DNA of 64,000 nt from DTYU01 sp040757355. GTDB taxonomy: Bacteria > Bacillota > Desulfotomaculia > Desulfotomaculales > Ammonificaceae. The position numbers and the translations under genes are program-made. Below the pieces are notes generated by a model. It made no database searches. It was not told the origin of the DNA and was given only the letters and a program-made list of their open reading frames with translations. Below, one piece after another: positions 1 to 9,117 of this stretch. How positions within the stretch are numbered: position 1 is the stretch's first letter; each line of letters opens with the position of its first letter. The DNA is taken from positions 23,913 to 87,912 of the forward strand of contig JBFLWY010000006.1 in the NCBI GenBank assembly GCA_040757355.1, written 5' to 3'.

Positions 1-742
1 TAAAAAGCAAAAGCAACAGCGCTGCCTCCGTGGAGTTGCGTACGGCACCGGAGATAAGAACCAGTAGCGCAAGATAATTAACGGCCCATGCGGCAAGGCT
101 CAAGAGCGTCAAAGAAAAGAGTTTCTTAGGTTGTTTTAAATTTGTTACCGGTCCGAGAAACTCTTTGATTCTGTAACGTACCCACAACATGAAGGCTGGA
201 GACTTCTCCGCCGGCCTGTTTAAGCGCCGGCACGCGACAGTAATAAAAACTGCTGTAACGACTAGTATCCAAAGTGCTGTAAAGGCCAGAACCGCTTTGT
301 CCACAGCAAGACCCCTGATTCCCCAAATTAATCCTGCAGTCAGCAGTAGAGCTAGGGAAAGAACGTCAAAGACTCGCTCTATACAAACTGTACAAAAGGC
401 TGCAGGATAAGGAATGTCTGTGCGCGCGGAAAGATAATGTGCCCTCACTAGTTCTCCAGCGCGCAAGGGAAGGAAGTTATTTGCCATATAACCGACCATT
501 ATTCCGCCGAACAGCGTCGAAATACTTACGTGTTTGAGGGGCCGGGTGGTAATGTGCCATATACCGGCTCTAAACAAGCAACTGGTGCAGAAAAAGAAAA
601 GGCAAAGCAAAAGGTTTATGAGGTTCGTGCCGAGTAATGCAACCAAGAAATCGCCGAGCCTGATTTTATAAAAGGCCGCTATGACAAAAAGCAGGCTTAT
701 TACTATGCCGGCAGCGATACGGAAGGTTTTTGAGAGCATCAT
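1..742 (-). CDS. Flippase-like (UPF0104) integral membrane protein, 3' end cut by window edge
   Basis: About 247 residues are visible, from the ATG pair at 740-742 (upstream GGGAAAAG is a fair ribosome site) to the window edge, where the frame is still open. The protein is a series of hydrophobic segments. A conserved block around residues 85-125 reads NNFLPLRAGELVRAHYL, then a short stretch, then CIERVFD. This pattern is typical of the lysylphosphatidylglycerol-synthase transmembrane / flippase-like family. It lies 18 bp after a GtrB/DPM1-type glycosyltransferase gene on the same strand. The pair probably transfers or flips polyprenyl-linked sugars at the membrane. The family call is fairly safe; the exact substrate is inference. 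Confidence 0.75.
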   Translation of the reverse strand, partial: MMLSKTFRIAAGIVISLLFVIAAFYKIRLGDFLVALLGTNLINLLLCLFFFCTSCLFRAGIWHITTRPLKHVSISTLFGGIMVGYMANNFLPLRAGELVRAHYLSARTDIPYPAAFCTVCIERVFDVLSLALLLTAGLIWGIRGLAVDKAVLAFTALWILVVTAVFITVACRRLNRPAEKSPAFMLWVRYRIKEFLGPVTNLKQPKKLFSLTLLSLAAWAVNYLALLVLISGAVRNSTEAALLLLLF

Positions 743-760
743 TTCTTTTCCCGTCAATTA

Positions 761-1756
761 TTACGGATTCGTCCTTTCACCTTTATCGCAGGTCAGACTG
801 ATCGCAGAGTTTCCTACGTACCCGTACTTGTCTTTAACAATGTATAAAGGTCGCTGCTTTACTTCGTTGTATATCCGGCCGATATACTCGCCGAGAATGC
901 CTATCGCGAAAAGTTGAACACCGCCCAGGAAGAGAATAACTGTGATCAGCGAAGGGTAACCAGGTACATCCCTGCCAAATAACGCGGTGCGGACAACAAT
1001 AAACAATGCATACATAAAAGCGAAAAACGCGACCGATAGACCGAAGTAGGTAGCGAACTGCAACGGTATATAACTAAATGAGGTAATGCCTTCGATGGCG
1101 AAGTTCCACAGCCGCCAGTAATTCCATTTGGTTTTACCGGCGTTGCGGGGCTGCCTGTGGTAGTATACAGCCGTCTGGCGAAAGCCGACCCAGGTGAAAA
1201 GGCCTTTCATAAAGCGGTTCCGCTCGCGCAGCCTTTTGAGGGCTTCAACCGCCGGCCGGCTCAACAGTCTGAAGTCACCGGTATCCTTGGGTATTTCTAT
1301 GGAGGTGATTTTTCTGACCGTACGGTAAAACAAGCGTGCCGTCAAACGCTTAAGCCAGCTCTCGCCGTCTCTCTGAAGGCGCGTTGCGTAGACTATATCG
1401 TAACCCTCCCGCCACTTCGCTATGAGTTCAGGTATCAGTTCCGGGGGGTCCTGTAGGTCAGCGTCAATCGGGATTACGGCTTCGCCCGAAGCATAGTCGA
1501 TCCCGGCTGTGAGTGCGATTTCTTTCCCAAAGTTGCGGGAAAGGTCGATGATCTTGACCTTCGGGTCTTTTTCCGCTAGGGAGAGCAAATGGCTAAGTGT
1601 ATCGTCTTTGCTGCCGTCGTTAATAAAAATGATTTCATAAGGCTCGCCCATTCCGGCCATTACTTTGGTTACCCGGTCATAAAAAGCTGCCACATTGGGG
1701 GCCTCATTAAATATGGGAACAACAATTGAAAAGACACACACGGTTGTTGGCTGCAT
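761..1756 (-). CDS. Family 2 glycosyltransferase, DPM1/GtrB (bactoprenol sugar transferase) type
   Basis: 331 aa. The N-terminal GT-A domain opens with FSIVVPIFNE, has DGSKDDT near residue 48 and the metal/nucleotide-binding DADLQDP near residue 100. Two C-terminal membrane segments (about 230-255 and 270-295) anchor it, and the end motif GEYIGRIYNEVKQRP is characteristic of the GtrB/ArnC/DPM1 group. Such enzymes move a sugar from a nucleotide donor to undecaprenyl phosphate on the cytoplasmic face. The start is the ATG at 1756 behind GAGG, six bases away. It is the first gene of a leftward pair with the flippase-like gene. The acceptor and the sugar cannot be told from sequence. Confidence 0.85.
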   Translation of the reverse strand: MQPTTVCVFSIVVPIFNEAPNVAAFYDRVTKVMAGMGEPYEIIFINDGSKDDTLSHLLSLAEKDPKVKIIDLSRNFGKEIALTAGIDYASGEAVIPIDADLQDPPELIPELIAKWREGYDIVYATRLQRDGESWLKRLTARLFYRTVRKITSIEIPKDTGDFRLLSRPAVEALKRLRERNRFMKGLFTWVGFRQTAVYYHRQPRNAGKTKWNYWRLWNFAIEGITSFSYIPLQFATYFGLSVAFFAFMYALFIVVRTALFGRDVPGYPSLITVILFLGGVQLFAIGILGEYIGRIYNEVKQRPLYIVKDKYGYVGNSAISLTCDKGERTNP

Positions 1757-2218
1757 GGAGAACCTCGTTTATAAAGAGGTCTAAAACAACAAGACTGCCG
1801 ACTCTTTATGTATCAGTCTTAAGAATTCCGTCTATTAAGTCCCGCTGCCTGCAAAAGTAAGGTATTTACCAAGATGTTATCACGACTTTTTTAGACAAGC
1901 AATTCCGCTCAAGAGCATCAAAAATGCGTGCAATCGTGTTTCATCGTTGAGCTAACATACAAAATATGTGTTACTGGTAGGTGTAACTAAAATCACCATC
2001 GGACGCAAGCGGGCGATAAACCGGGTCTTCATATATAGTATCGGCTGTTAATCTCTCATCTTTCCTTTTACTGAAGCATCTTAACGAAATAAAATCGGCT
2101 CGTCCTTCAACACGGGATTATCTAATAAAGGGTATTAAATCTAAACTTAAGCCTGATTTTTGGGAAGGATTGGTGGGAAGATGTAAAAAATAATAAAATA
2201 ATGGGGGGTGGAAAATAA
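1757..2218. other. Intergenic region between divergent genes
   Basis: AT-richer stretch separating the leftward glycosyltransferase from the rightward nitroreductase. It must hold two divergent promoters, but I see no convincing -35/-10 pair, no strong hairpin and none of the repeat families found elsewhere. The GGGGGGTGG just before 2219 is the ribosome binding site of the nitroreductase. Confidence 0.5.
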
Positions 2219-2743
2219 ATGCCGGCGAGAGTCATAGAGGCTATAATGCAGCGCAGTTCGATCCGGCACTTTAAAAACGAGCCGGTGTCCCGAGAGGTGA
2301 TGGAGAAAATCCTGGAAGCCGCACGATGGGCACCGTCGGCCGGAAACTTGCAGCCGTGGTTTTTCTACGTGATAACCGATCCCGGCCTGCGCCGGTGTCT
2401 GGTCTTGGCGGCGCTTAAGCAGGGATTTATCGGCGAGGCCCCTGTCGTAATCGTGATCTGCGCCGAGCCGGCACGGTCGGCAAAATATTACGGGGACAGG
2501 GGGCGGGACCTGTATTGCCTGCAGGATACCGCCGCTGCGACGCAGAATATCTTGCTTGCCGCCAGTGCTTACGGACTGGGCGCATGTTGGGTGGGGGCGT
2601 TTGACGAGAACCAGGTAAGGCACTGTGTGGGAATTCCACCGGAATTGAGGCCGGTTGCTATTGTGGCGGTTGGTTACCCTGCTCCTTCCACGGAGAAACG
2701 TCCCGGCCGGCGCAGCCTCGACGAGATAAGAAAATACCTGTAA
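2219..2743 (+). CDS. Nitroreductase-family FMN oxidoreductase
   Basis: 174 aa, the normal length for small nitroreductase-fold proteins. The N-terminal RSSIRHF pattern (residues ~12-18) and the APSAGNLQPW segment near residue 40 supply FMN phosphate and ring contacts in this family. The C-terminal half has the usual GLGACWVGAF and GIPPELRPVAIVAVGYP blocks. Members use NAD(P)H to reduce nitroaromatics, quinones or flavins; physiological substrates are usually unknown. The ATG at 2219 follows GGGGGGTGG by seven bases. It is monocistronic: a repeat-rich gap separates it from the alcohol dehydrogenase downstream. Confidence 0.85.
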   Translation: MPARVIEAIMQRSSIRHFKNEPVSREVMEKILEAARWAPSAGNLQPWFFYVITDPGLRRCLVLAALKQGFIGEAPVVIVICAEPARSAKYYGDRGRDLYCLQDTAAATQNILLAASAYGLGACWVGAFDENQVRHCVGIPPELRPVAIVAVGYPAPSTEKRPGRRSLDEIRKYL

Positions 2744-2935
2744 TAGTTCGACAGTTCAATGGTTCGATAGTTCAACGGTTCAACGGTTCAAAGGTTTATG
2801 GGACCCAAAAGGTCTATTATCTTAAGCCAAACTTCAAACTGTTAAACTTCGAACTTCGAACTGACCAAGGATGTCCATCAGTTTAAGCCCGAACTTAGAA
2901 CTGACCCTTAAGGTCAATCATTTTTATTTTTAACG
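2744..2935. repeat. Degenerate GTTCGAAGTTC repeat array (family B)
   Basis: Runs of GTTCAA/GTTCGA alternate with their reverse complement (TTCGAACTTCGAAC), interspersed with GGACC..AAGGTC palindromes. The same vocabulary returns near 5217, 9140, 48290, 59945-60310, 61690 and 63000-63170. The units vary in length and sequence, so this is a degenerate family rather than a clean satellite. It lies between the nitroreductase and the alcohol dehydrogenase. Confidence 0.7.
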
Positions 2936-2969
2936 CAGAACGTTTAACGTTAAAAGGGGTGGCTTTGAT

Positions 2970-4118
2970 TTGCTTTTCGATTTGAACCTGCCTCAAAGGG
3001 TGCTCTTTGGTCCGGGGAGTACCTACCGTCTAGGTGAAGAGGCGCAGCGTTTTGGGAAAAAAGTGCTTCTGGTCACCGGCCGGCGCAGCCTTAAGGATAC
3101 TGGGAATTTTGAACGCATAACCAGTCCTTTTGTGGTTAGTAAAATCGAAGTCTCGTATTTTGATGAGGTCGACCCAGAGCCGACTCTTGACTGCGTTGAA
3201 GAATTACGTAGGACGGCCAGGAGTGAAAAATGTGATATTATCGTGGCTGCAGGAGGAGGAAGTGTCCTTGACGCTGCTAAGGCCGCTGCCGGCCTCTACT
3301 ACGAGGAAGGGCCGGTGAAGGATTATTTTTACGGACGAGAGGTGACTCATCCAAAGCATCCCTGGATAGCCGTGCCGACCACCGCGGGGAGCGGTTCCGA
3401 AGCAACGGCAAATGCGGTGTTGATCGACCGTGAGGCGGGCAAGAAGCAGAGCCTCCGGCACCCATTCTGGCTTCCGGATATAGCTGTGGTCGACCCCATT
3501 CTCACTATGGCGCAATCCCGCCAACTTACCGCAAGAGCGGGGCTCGACGCCCTGACCCACGCAATCGAAGCTTACACCTGCCGCTTCACGAACCCTTTAA
3601 GCCAGGCGGTAAGCCTTGAAGCCGTCCGGCTGATAGTCCAGAATATTTATACCGCTTACACTGTTTCGCGTAACCGCGACGCGCGCGAACGAATGATGCA
3701 GGCCAGCTTCCTGGCGGGGATGGCCATCCAGAACGCCGGGGTGGGGGCGGTTCACGCAATCGCTCACGTTGTCGGTGCACGCTATCAACAGCCGCACGGA
3801 CTGGTCTGCGGGTTACTTTTACCACATATCATGGAGTTCAACCTGCCGCTTGTGGAAGAGAAGTACGGGACTCTGGCTGTGGCCGCAGGAGTGGTACCGC
3901 CAAGCACGGCGATCAGCACAGCCGCAGGAAGATTTGTTGAGTATGTACAGCGGTTGGCGGTTAAACTGGAGATTCCCCGACGGATAGGGGAACTGGGAGT
4001 CAAGGAAGAGGACCTGGATGATCTGGTGGAGGAAACCTTACCGGCCAATTCGCTGAAGACCAACCCGCGCCGGGTAACCAGGGAGGAACTCCGGGAGATT
4101 CTGCGCAAGGCTGTGTGA
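2970..4118 (+). CDS. Iron-containing alcohol dehydrogenase (group III)
   Basis: 382 aa. The NAD(P)-binding GGGS motif is near residue 96 and GSGSEAT near residue 139. The metal ligands are visible: Asp and His in GLDALTHAIEAY (about 190-200), and the histidines in HAIAHVVGARYQQPHG (about 260-276). These are the Fe/Zn ligands of the DhaB/AdhE-type family. It interconverts an alcohol and an aldehyde or ketone with NAD(P)H. The start is TTG behind GGGGTGG. The stop at 4118 directly abuts the stop of the convergent DUF763 gene (4119), with no terminator between them. Substrate not predictable. Confidence 0.9.
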   Translation: MLFDLNLPQRVLFGPGSTYRLGEEAQRFGKKVLLVTGRRSLKDTGNFERITSPFVVSKIEVSYFDEVDPEPTLDCVEELRRTARSEKCDIIVAAGGGSVLDAAKAAAGLYYEEGPVKDYFYGREVTHPKHPWIAVPTTAGSGSEATANAVLIDREAGKKQSLRHPFWLPDIAVVDPILTMAQSRQLTARAGLDALTHAIEAYTCRFTNPLSQAVSLEAVRLIVQNIYTAYTVSRNRDARERMMQASFLAGMAIQNAGVGAVHAIAHVVGARYQQPHGLVCGLLLPHIMEFNLPLVEEKYGTLAVAAGVVPPSTAISTAAGRFVEYVQRLAVKLEIPRRIGELGVKEEDLDDLVEETLPANSLKTNPRRVTREELREILRKAV

Positions 4119-5204
4119 CTAATCGAAACGGGCCAGACGGTTGAGCGCGGCCCGCTTCTCACTGAAACCGAGCCGGGAGTGTTCAACCACCCGCCGGAGA
4201 ACCTGAATGCTGTTATCGTAGGTCTTATGATCGACGGGATAAGGGATGCCGTCTTTTCCGCCGTGAGCGAACGCAAAACGGGCCGGATCGCGGTAGCTTG
4301 GCGGGGTACCGTAAACAAGTTCGGCAATGAGACTCAGCGCACGGATGCCGCGTGCTCCTATGCCGGGTGTTTCAAGAAGCCCGACAAAGTCAGGCGGCGG
4401 GTTCTGGTAACTCTTCTCAAAGACGGTTCGCAGGCGAGAAGGGTTCAAATCGCTTAGCAGCAACCGGTGCCTGTCCGGAAGGTCAAGAACATGTTCTTGA
4501 ATCCGTTTCAGGTCAGCCACCAGCCTCTCGGGAGGCTCTTGTGCGAGAGCGGGAATGGTGTTCCGCGCAGAGTGGCTTTCACGGGCAACAAGATTGAGCG
4601 CTGTTCCATGGGTGTCGCAGCAAACCGCTGTATGCGGCTCGTTCACAAAATCGGTGCACACGTCGGAAAGCCAGTGGTAGCGCCGGGCGCGGTGTGCATT
4701 AAGGTTCATGCCCTGCTGGATCACCGTCCAGGCGCCGGAGAGAGAAAAAATAAAGGTGTGGTGGTAAATATCGTACCCGTCCTGGACCGCCGCCTGGTCT
4801 ACTTTTGCGGTAAGGCGCGAAGCGCGCACCAGGGCCTCCGGTCCGGCGCCTATCGGGTAGCGGTCGCTGAGACGAATAATCTCCTCGGGTGTTTTTAACG
4901 CCGTGGCCCCTTTACCCCCGCAAACAAAAAATCCCAGATCCCTTTCGCGGCCGCGTACAGCTTCCTTTAGCGCGCCGCACACAGTGGTAGTAAGCCCGGA
5001 GGAGTGCCAGTCAAACCCGAGCACGCAGCCGAGAGCCTGAAACCAGAAGGGGTTGCTGAGGCGCCTTAATACTTCTTCCGGTCCGGTTTCGATTATAAGA
5101 AGCTCTAAGAGTACGCGGGCAAGCTCAACCATTTTATCAAACAACCAACGCGGACACTTGCCGGAATGCAGCGGCAAATTCGCGATACCGGTTCGCAAAT
5201 CCAT
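4119..5204 (-). CDS. DUF763 domain protein
   Basis: 361 aa, matching the DUF763 family in length and in recognisable blocks: GIANLPLHSG at the N terminus, FFVCGGKGATALKTPEEI near 92-110, and ETPGIGARGIRALSLIAELVYG near 280-300. The last looks like a helix-hairpin-helix DNA-binding segment (GIGARGIRAL). The family is widespread in archaea and thermophilic bacteria, with no established function. A nucleic-acid role is inference from the HhH-like motif. The ATG at 5204 follows AGGAGGGG. Its 5' leader is a ~180-bp repeat nearly identical to the leader of the EcsC-like gene at 9117. Confidence 0.8.
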   Translation of the reverse strand: MDLRTGIANLPLHSGKCPRWLFDKMVELARVLLELLIIETGPEEVLRRLSNPFWFQALGCVLGFDWHSSGLTTTVCGALKEAVRGRERDLGFFVCGGKGATALKTPEEIIRLSDRYPIGAGPEALVRASRLTAKVDQAAVQDGYDIYHHTFIFSLSGAWTVIQQGMNLNAHRARRYHWLSDVCTDFVNEPHTAVCCDTHGTALNLVARESHSARNTIPALAQEPPERLVADLKRIQEHVLDLPDRHRLLLSDLNPSRLRTVFEKSYQNPPPDFVGLLETPGIGARGIRALSLIAELVYGTPPSYRDPARFAFAHGGKDGIPYPVDHKTYDNSIQVLRRVVEHSRLGFSEKRAALNRLARFD

Positions 5205-5385
5205 TCCCCTCCTGAAATAGTTCGAAGTTCAAGCTTAGACTGATAGACCTTTCAGGTCGGTTCACAGTTCGGCTTAAGGTGATAGCCCAGCACTCAGTAT
5301 TATCCTTGCGCTTTAAAAAGCCACCGCTTCTTTTAGGCTAATGAAGGTCTCACCTCAAAGCTCAAAAACTGCTCTGAGTGCTGGG
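5205..5385. repeat. Leader repeat, copy 1 (family B + palindromic family A)
   Basis: Starts at the ribosome binding site of the DUF763 gene, runs through GTTCGAAGTTC units, and ends in a complete palindromic A element (5286-5385, 100 bp) bounded by CCCAGCACTCA and TGAGTGCTGGG. Copy 2, at 9118-9314, matches it almost base for base in the same position relative to a different gene. Confidence 0.85.
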
Positions 5386-5877
5386 TAGGGTCCGTTCATT
5401 ATGTAAGCTTTATACCATTTTCATCCCTTGTGGTGCCGTCTCCGGCGGCATGTGGGACTCCTTTAATAGAATAGTACCGGTTATTCACCTAACTTGCAAC
5501 AACCCAAACCCCCCTCCAAAAATCGAATTCTCCGCCAAGGCGCCGAGACGCCAAGAACGCCAAAACCCGAGACACCATACACTCCTTGATTTTTTATCGG
5601 CCTCTAAAAGGGCTCGAATGAGGTCCTGGTGGCAAATAGGCCACCTTTTTCCCTTCATTGTGCCGTTTGCCGCATGGGGCACTCCCTTAATGTCCGAAAG
5701 CGTCCACACCCTCTTAAAATGCGGTTGTGGTGCGAATACCTTTGCAGGTGAACTAATGCGTTTCGGAGGAAATGTCGACAGGATAAGACACAACCAGACG
5801 TTTCGGGAAGGAGATGAAGCGTTCTTAGCGAAATAAATCCACAGGTTTCCTTAGTAAAAAAATCGGGGTGTAATCCG
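5386..5877. other. Intergenic region with repeat fragments upstream of sigI
   Basis: No supportable gene. It contains two related segments (about 5424-5466 and 5640-5690) with the pattern GTGCCG..TGCCGCATG.GGCACTCC. Reverse-complement relatives lie at 36360-36410 and 45845-45895. A lone stretch at 5524-5560 (GCCAAGGCGCCGAGACGCCAAG) resembles the terminal repeats seen around GxxExxY genes. The sigI promoter must lie in the last ~100 bases; I cannot identify it with confidence. Confidence 0.5.
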
Positions 5878-6579
5878 GTGGATGACCTGGTGGTCAGGGA
5901 CGAGCTTTTATCACGGGCACGGGACGGTGATCGTGGAGCGAGAGAGAAATTGGTGGAGTTGCACCGGCATTTCATCCTGAGTGCGGCCCGTGCGTGCTGT
6001 AAACAACGAATCAACTGGAGTGACGACGCTGCTAGCGTAGCATTGATAGCCTTTGATGAAGCTGTAGATGCGTACAAGGATAATCGTGGTGTTCCGTTTC
6101 CTGCATTTGCCCGCCTGGTTATTAGAAGTCGTATCGCAGATTTCTTTCGCAAAGAGGGGCGAAAGGCTGCAGAAAGTTTGGAAGAACTTGCCGCAAGTGG
6201 CGGGTTGGCCGTAGCGGAGGTTGCTTACGACCGGTTTAGCGAGGAGGAGATGGTCAGGGAACGCCGCGAGGAGATTAAACGTTATGGTGAGTTGTTACAA
6301 GGTTTTGGTCTAAATTTTCGACAACTGGCTGATGCTTCTCCCAAACACCGGGATGCACGGGCCGGTTTCCTGCGCGTGGCACGGGTGCTGGCACAGAACG
6401 AGGTGTTATTCAAGCAGTTAATGCAGACCAAACGCCTGCCTTTAAAAGAACTCGCAGTTGCTACAGGGGTGCCTCGAAAGACGCTCGAGCGGGGACGCAG
6501 GTATATCGTGGCGGTAAGTTTGATATTCGCATATCCTGAAGAGTTTACTTATATGTATTCTTACCTGAAGTATTGTTAA
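5878..6579 (+). CDS. sigI: RNA polymerase sigma factor SigI
   Basis: 233 aa, the usual SigI length. The N-terminal region-2-like part contains ALIAFDEAVDAYKDNRGVPFPAFARLVIRSRIADFFRKE (residues ~60-97), with the FxxFARLVIRSRIxDFxR signature of the SigI group. The C-terminal SigI domain includes LPLKELAVATGVPRKTLERGRRYI, a recognition helix. SigI factors respond to heat or envelope stress, or to polysaccharide in cellulolytic clostridia. The start is a GTG at 5878 behind GGGGTG. An RsgI-type anti-sigma gene follows 12 bp later, the standard pairing. Confidence 0.9.
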   Translation: MDDLVVRDELLSRARDGDRGAREKLVELHRHFILSAARACCKQRINWSDDAASVALIAFDEAVDAYKDNRGVPFPAFARLVIRSRIADFFRKEGRKAAESLEELAASGGLAVAEVAYDRFSEEEMVRERREEIKRYGELLQGFGLNFRQLADASPKHRDARAGFLRVARVLAQNEVLFKQLMQTKRLPLKELAVATGVPRKTLERGRRYIVAVSLIFAYPEEFTYMYSYLKYC

Positions 6580-6591
6580 GGGGGTGAAAAG

Positions 6592-7743
6592 GTGAAGCGG
6601 CAAAAAACAGGGATTCTATTAGAAAAAAACATTGAAGGCATTGTCTTTACCGCTGAAGGTGAATTTTGCCGCATCTCACCCCCCTCGGCGGAGATCGGTG
6701 AAGAGGTATCATTTTCACGCAGCATGATTAGACAATGGTGGACACTTGCTTTGGCCGCTGCCGTTCTGGCCGTGTTTATCGGTCTTAGTATGTTACGTTA
6801 CATTCACACAAGCCCAGTGGCGTACGTGGCGCTGGACATCAATCCGAGCTTAGAATTCGGAATTGACAAAGCTGAAAGGGTAATTGAGGTCAGTTTGTTA
6901 AACGAGGATGCCAGGCGCCTTGCTGCTGGGTTGAGTTTGAAAGGCCGCACAGTAACTGAAGCAATCACGTTAGTAATCGAGCGTGCCGAAGAGATGGACT
7001 ATATTTCTGAAGAACGTTCGGGAGTGGTGCTTGTTACCGTAGTACCGGTGCGCAGCGGGCTTGAAGTGCCGGAGACGGAGCGGTTGGCCCAGGCGGCGGT
7101 CCGGCAGCTTGAAAGGAAGAACGTTGCTGCGAAGGTCGTGGCGGCATCTGTGTCGTCGTCATTGCGCAACGAAGCGCGGCGTTTGGGCATTTCGCCCGGA
7201 AGGTATGCGTTAAAAGTCGGGGCCGGCAACGACAAACAGGTAATGACGGTGCAGGAATTGAAGCAAGAGGGCTTGACTCAGCTTGAACAGCGCAGACAGG
7301 TAACCGTAGAGCAGTTGCTCAGGGACGGCCACCAGGATCAGGTGATAGTGGTGCCGCCCAGAGTGCAAAATAAAAGTAGGAATCACCGAAAAGAAGATGC
7401 TGGCGAGGATACGGTTACGGAAAACAAACCGCCGGTTACGGAAAACAAACCGCCGGCAGGGGGACGGATAGAGGAGACTCCTCCCCCCGTGCCCGCAAAA
7501 CCTTCTGAAGAGGTACGTGAGGAGGACGACGCGGCCGAGGAAGAAGAAGAAAAAAAAGAAAAAGAAAATGTGCCGCCTGAGGACAGGATGGATCACAGGC
7601 GAGAAATGCCTTCGCGCGGCAAAACGGAACAAGGAATTACCGGAAACAACAGGCGGGAGGTTCTCGGAAGGAGCATTCTCGAAGAGGTCTACGAGCTGCC
7701 GGCAAATCAGACTTTCGCAAGATGGAGTCAATGTCGCCGGTAG
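6592..7743 (+). CDS. rsgI: Anti-sigma-I factor RsgI-like membrane protein
   Basis: 383 aa. The N-terminal ~45 residues form the RsgI N domain that binds SigI in the cytoplasm. One membrane helix follows (about 48-67), then the conserved extracellular YVALDINPSLEFGID (about 78-92). The C terminus (about 255-350) is low-complexity Pro/Glu/Lys with two direct VTENKPP repeats, also a 21-bp DNA tandem repeat near 7412-7455. It ends without a recognisable carbohydrate-binding or protease module, so the sensed signal is unclear. The start is GTG behind GGGGTGAAAAG. It is co-transcribed with sigI. Confidence 0.88.
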   Translation: MKRQKTGILLEKNIEGIVFTAEGEFCRISPPSAEIGEEVSFSRSMIRQWWTLALAAAVLAVFIGLSMLRYIHTSPVAYVALDINPSLEFGIDKAERVIEVSLLNEDARRLAAGLSLKGRTVTEAITLVIERAEEMDYISEERSGVVLVTVVPVRSGLEVPETERLAQAAVRQLERKNVAAKVVAASVSSSLRNEARRLGISPGRYALKVGAGNDKQVMTVQELKQEGLTQLEQRRQVTVEQLLRDGHQDQVIVVPPRVQNKSRNHRKEDAGEDTVTENKPPVTENKPPAGGRIEETPPPVPAKPSEEVREEDDAAEEEEEKKEKENVPPEDRMDHRREMPSRGKTEQGITGNNRREVLGRSILEEVYELPANQTFARWSQCRR

Positions 7744-7788
7744 TTTAATTAACCGTGGTGAATCCAAGTTTTTTTTAATTCCATAGAA

Positions 7789-7818
7789 CACCCTGGCTGC
7801 AGGGTGGTATTATTTTTA
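7789..7818 (+). terminator. Probable terminator of sigI-rsgI
   Basis: CACCCTG-GCTG-CAGGGTG hairpin followed within four bases by TTATTTTTATT. Confidence 0.55.
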
Positions 7819-7847
7819 TTAGACCTTTTACAGTCAGGAGGGGGAAA

Positions 7848-8510
7848 ATGATCCCTATCAGGGACACCATTCGGTCAAGAAAATTTCCCGTGGTTACTGT
7901 CACTTTCATTGCCATAAACATTCTTGTGTTCCTATACCAGGCATCATTACCGCGAGAGGCGCTTGATGCTTTAGTGCGTTTGTACGGGGTGATACCGGCA
8001 CGGGATCTCCCGCGTCTTTTAGACCACCCTTTTAGTCTTACGACTTACGTACCTTTTGTAACGGCGATGTTCCTGCACGGAGGATGGTTTCACGTGTTGG
8101 GTAACATGCTTTACCTCTGGGTCTTCGGGGACAACGTGGAGGACTCGATGGGGCGGGGCATGTACGTCGTATTTTACCTCTTAGTCGGTTTTACCGGGAG
8201 CCTGGCGCATATATTAGCCAACCCATCCGCATCCATACCGACAATCGGGGCGAGTGGAGCGGTAGCGGGTGTTCTGGGCGCCTACTTTATCAGCTTCCCT
8301 CGCTCGCGGGTGCTCACTCTGCTGCCGCTTTTCTTCATTTTTACGCTGGTAGAAATTCCGGCGGTGCTCTTTCTGATCCTGTGGTTCGGGATGCAGCTTT
8401 TAAGCGGTGTTGCGTCGCTGGCGGTAACAGGTGAAACAGTCGCCTGGTGGGCACACGTCGGCGGTTTTCTTTCCGGCGCGCTGCTTATCCGGTTGTTTCG
8501 CTACCGGTAG
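7848..8510 (+). CDS. Rhomboid-family intramembrane serine protease
   Basis: 220 aa with six or more membrane segments. The rhomboid signatures are present: HVLGNMLYLWVFG in TM2 (about 83-95), the nucleophile in GASGAVAGVLGAY (Ser near 141) and the catalytic His in WWAHVGGFLSG (near 205). It cleaves membrane proteins within the bilayer. The ATG at 7848 follows AGGAGGGGG. Its stop lies one base from the stop of the convergent EcsC-like gene. Targets unknown. Confidence 0.9.
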   Translation: MIPIRDTIRSRKFPVVTVTFIAINILVFLYQASLPREALDALVRLYGVIPARDLPRLLDHPFSLTTYVPFVTAMFLHGGWFHVLGNMLYLWVFGDNVEDSMGRGMYVVFYLLVGFTGSLAHILANPSASIPTIGASGAVAGVLGAYFISFPRSRVLTLLPLFFIFTLVEIPAVLFLILWFGMQLLSGVASLAVTGETVAWWAHVGGFLSGALLIRLFRYR

Positions 8511-8511
8511 T

Positions 8512-9117
8512 CTAGACGTCGACGGCGTTTCCCTGATAGGTTTTGTCTTGGTAGAAACGCAGCATCTTCACACCGATCGCCCGGGCGAAAACGTAGTTTA
8601 TTGCCCCGGCGATGAAAATGCCTGCAAAAGGCAGCAAACGCGGGACAAGTTGACGCTGACTGGCGCGAACGCCCAAAGCTATCAAGGTCCTTTCGAGAAG
8701 CTCTGCGCTCAATTGCTTAGAAAGTTGGGCGGCGCCGAGCCGGCTCAAGCGCTTGTTGATACTGTGTATCCCGGCGGCAATGCCGAAGGCAAAAAAGGCT
8801 TCCCGCTGCGCTTCAAGACTGGTAGGGTCTCGCCCGTATAGGGTGGCCAGTTCAAAAACAAGCCTTGTTATCGCCCATCCCAGGACAGTGATGTCGGCCG
8901 CTGCACCTGCAAGAATTGCGATGATGGTCCCTAACCCTGGTATAACCGCGGGCAAGGCGGTCAGACACCCTGCCAGAGCGCACCACCAGCACTTTTCGCT
9001 GATCAAGATCCGTGCCAGGTCTTCTTTGGTTAAATCGGGGTAGTTCTGCTCCAGGGCCCGGATACGCCGGCGGACCGAATTAAAGCTTCCGGCGCTGAAA
9101 GGATTGAAACCGAACAA
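8512..9117 (-). CDS. EcsC-like / uncharacterised membrane-associated protein
   Basis: 201 aa. The middle (about 45-110) has Gly/Ala-rich hydrophobic segments of the form ALPAVIPGLGTIIAILAGAAADITVL, then LVFELATLYGRD. This recalls the EcsC family (ABC-transporter-associated). A second hydrophobic stretch lies near 160-178. The relationship is by pattern only and function is unknown. The start is TTG at 9117, seven bases after GGAGGGGG. The upstream 197 bp is the second copy of the leader repeat found before the DUF763 gene. Confidence 0.6.
   Translation of the reverse strand: MFGFNPFSAGSFNSVRRRIRALEQNYPDLTKEDLARILISEKCWWCALAGCLTALPAVIPGLGTIIAILAGAAADITVLGWAITRLVFELATLYGRDPTSLEAQREAFFAFGIAAGIHSINKRLSRLGAAQLSKQLSAELLERTLIALGVRASQRQLVPRLLPFAGIFIAGAINYVFARAIGVKMLRFYQDKTYQGNAVDV

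Noticed and set aside
5485..5836. Overlapping ORFs on both strands upstream of sigI
   Set aside because: They run through family D and GCCAAGGCGCC-type repeats; their protein-like pieces are translations of common repeats.
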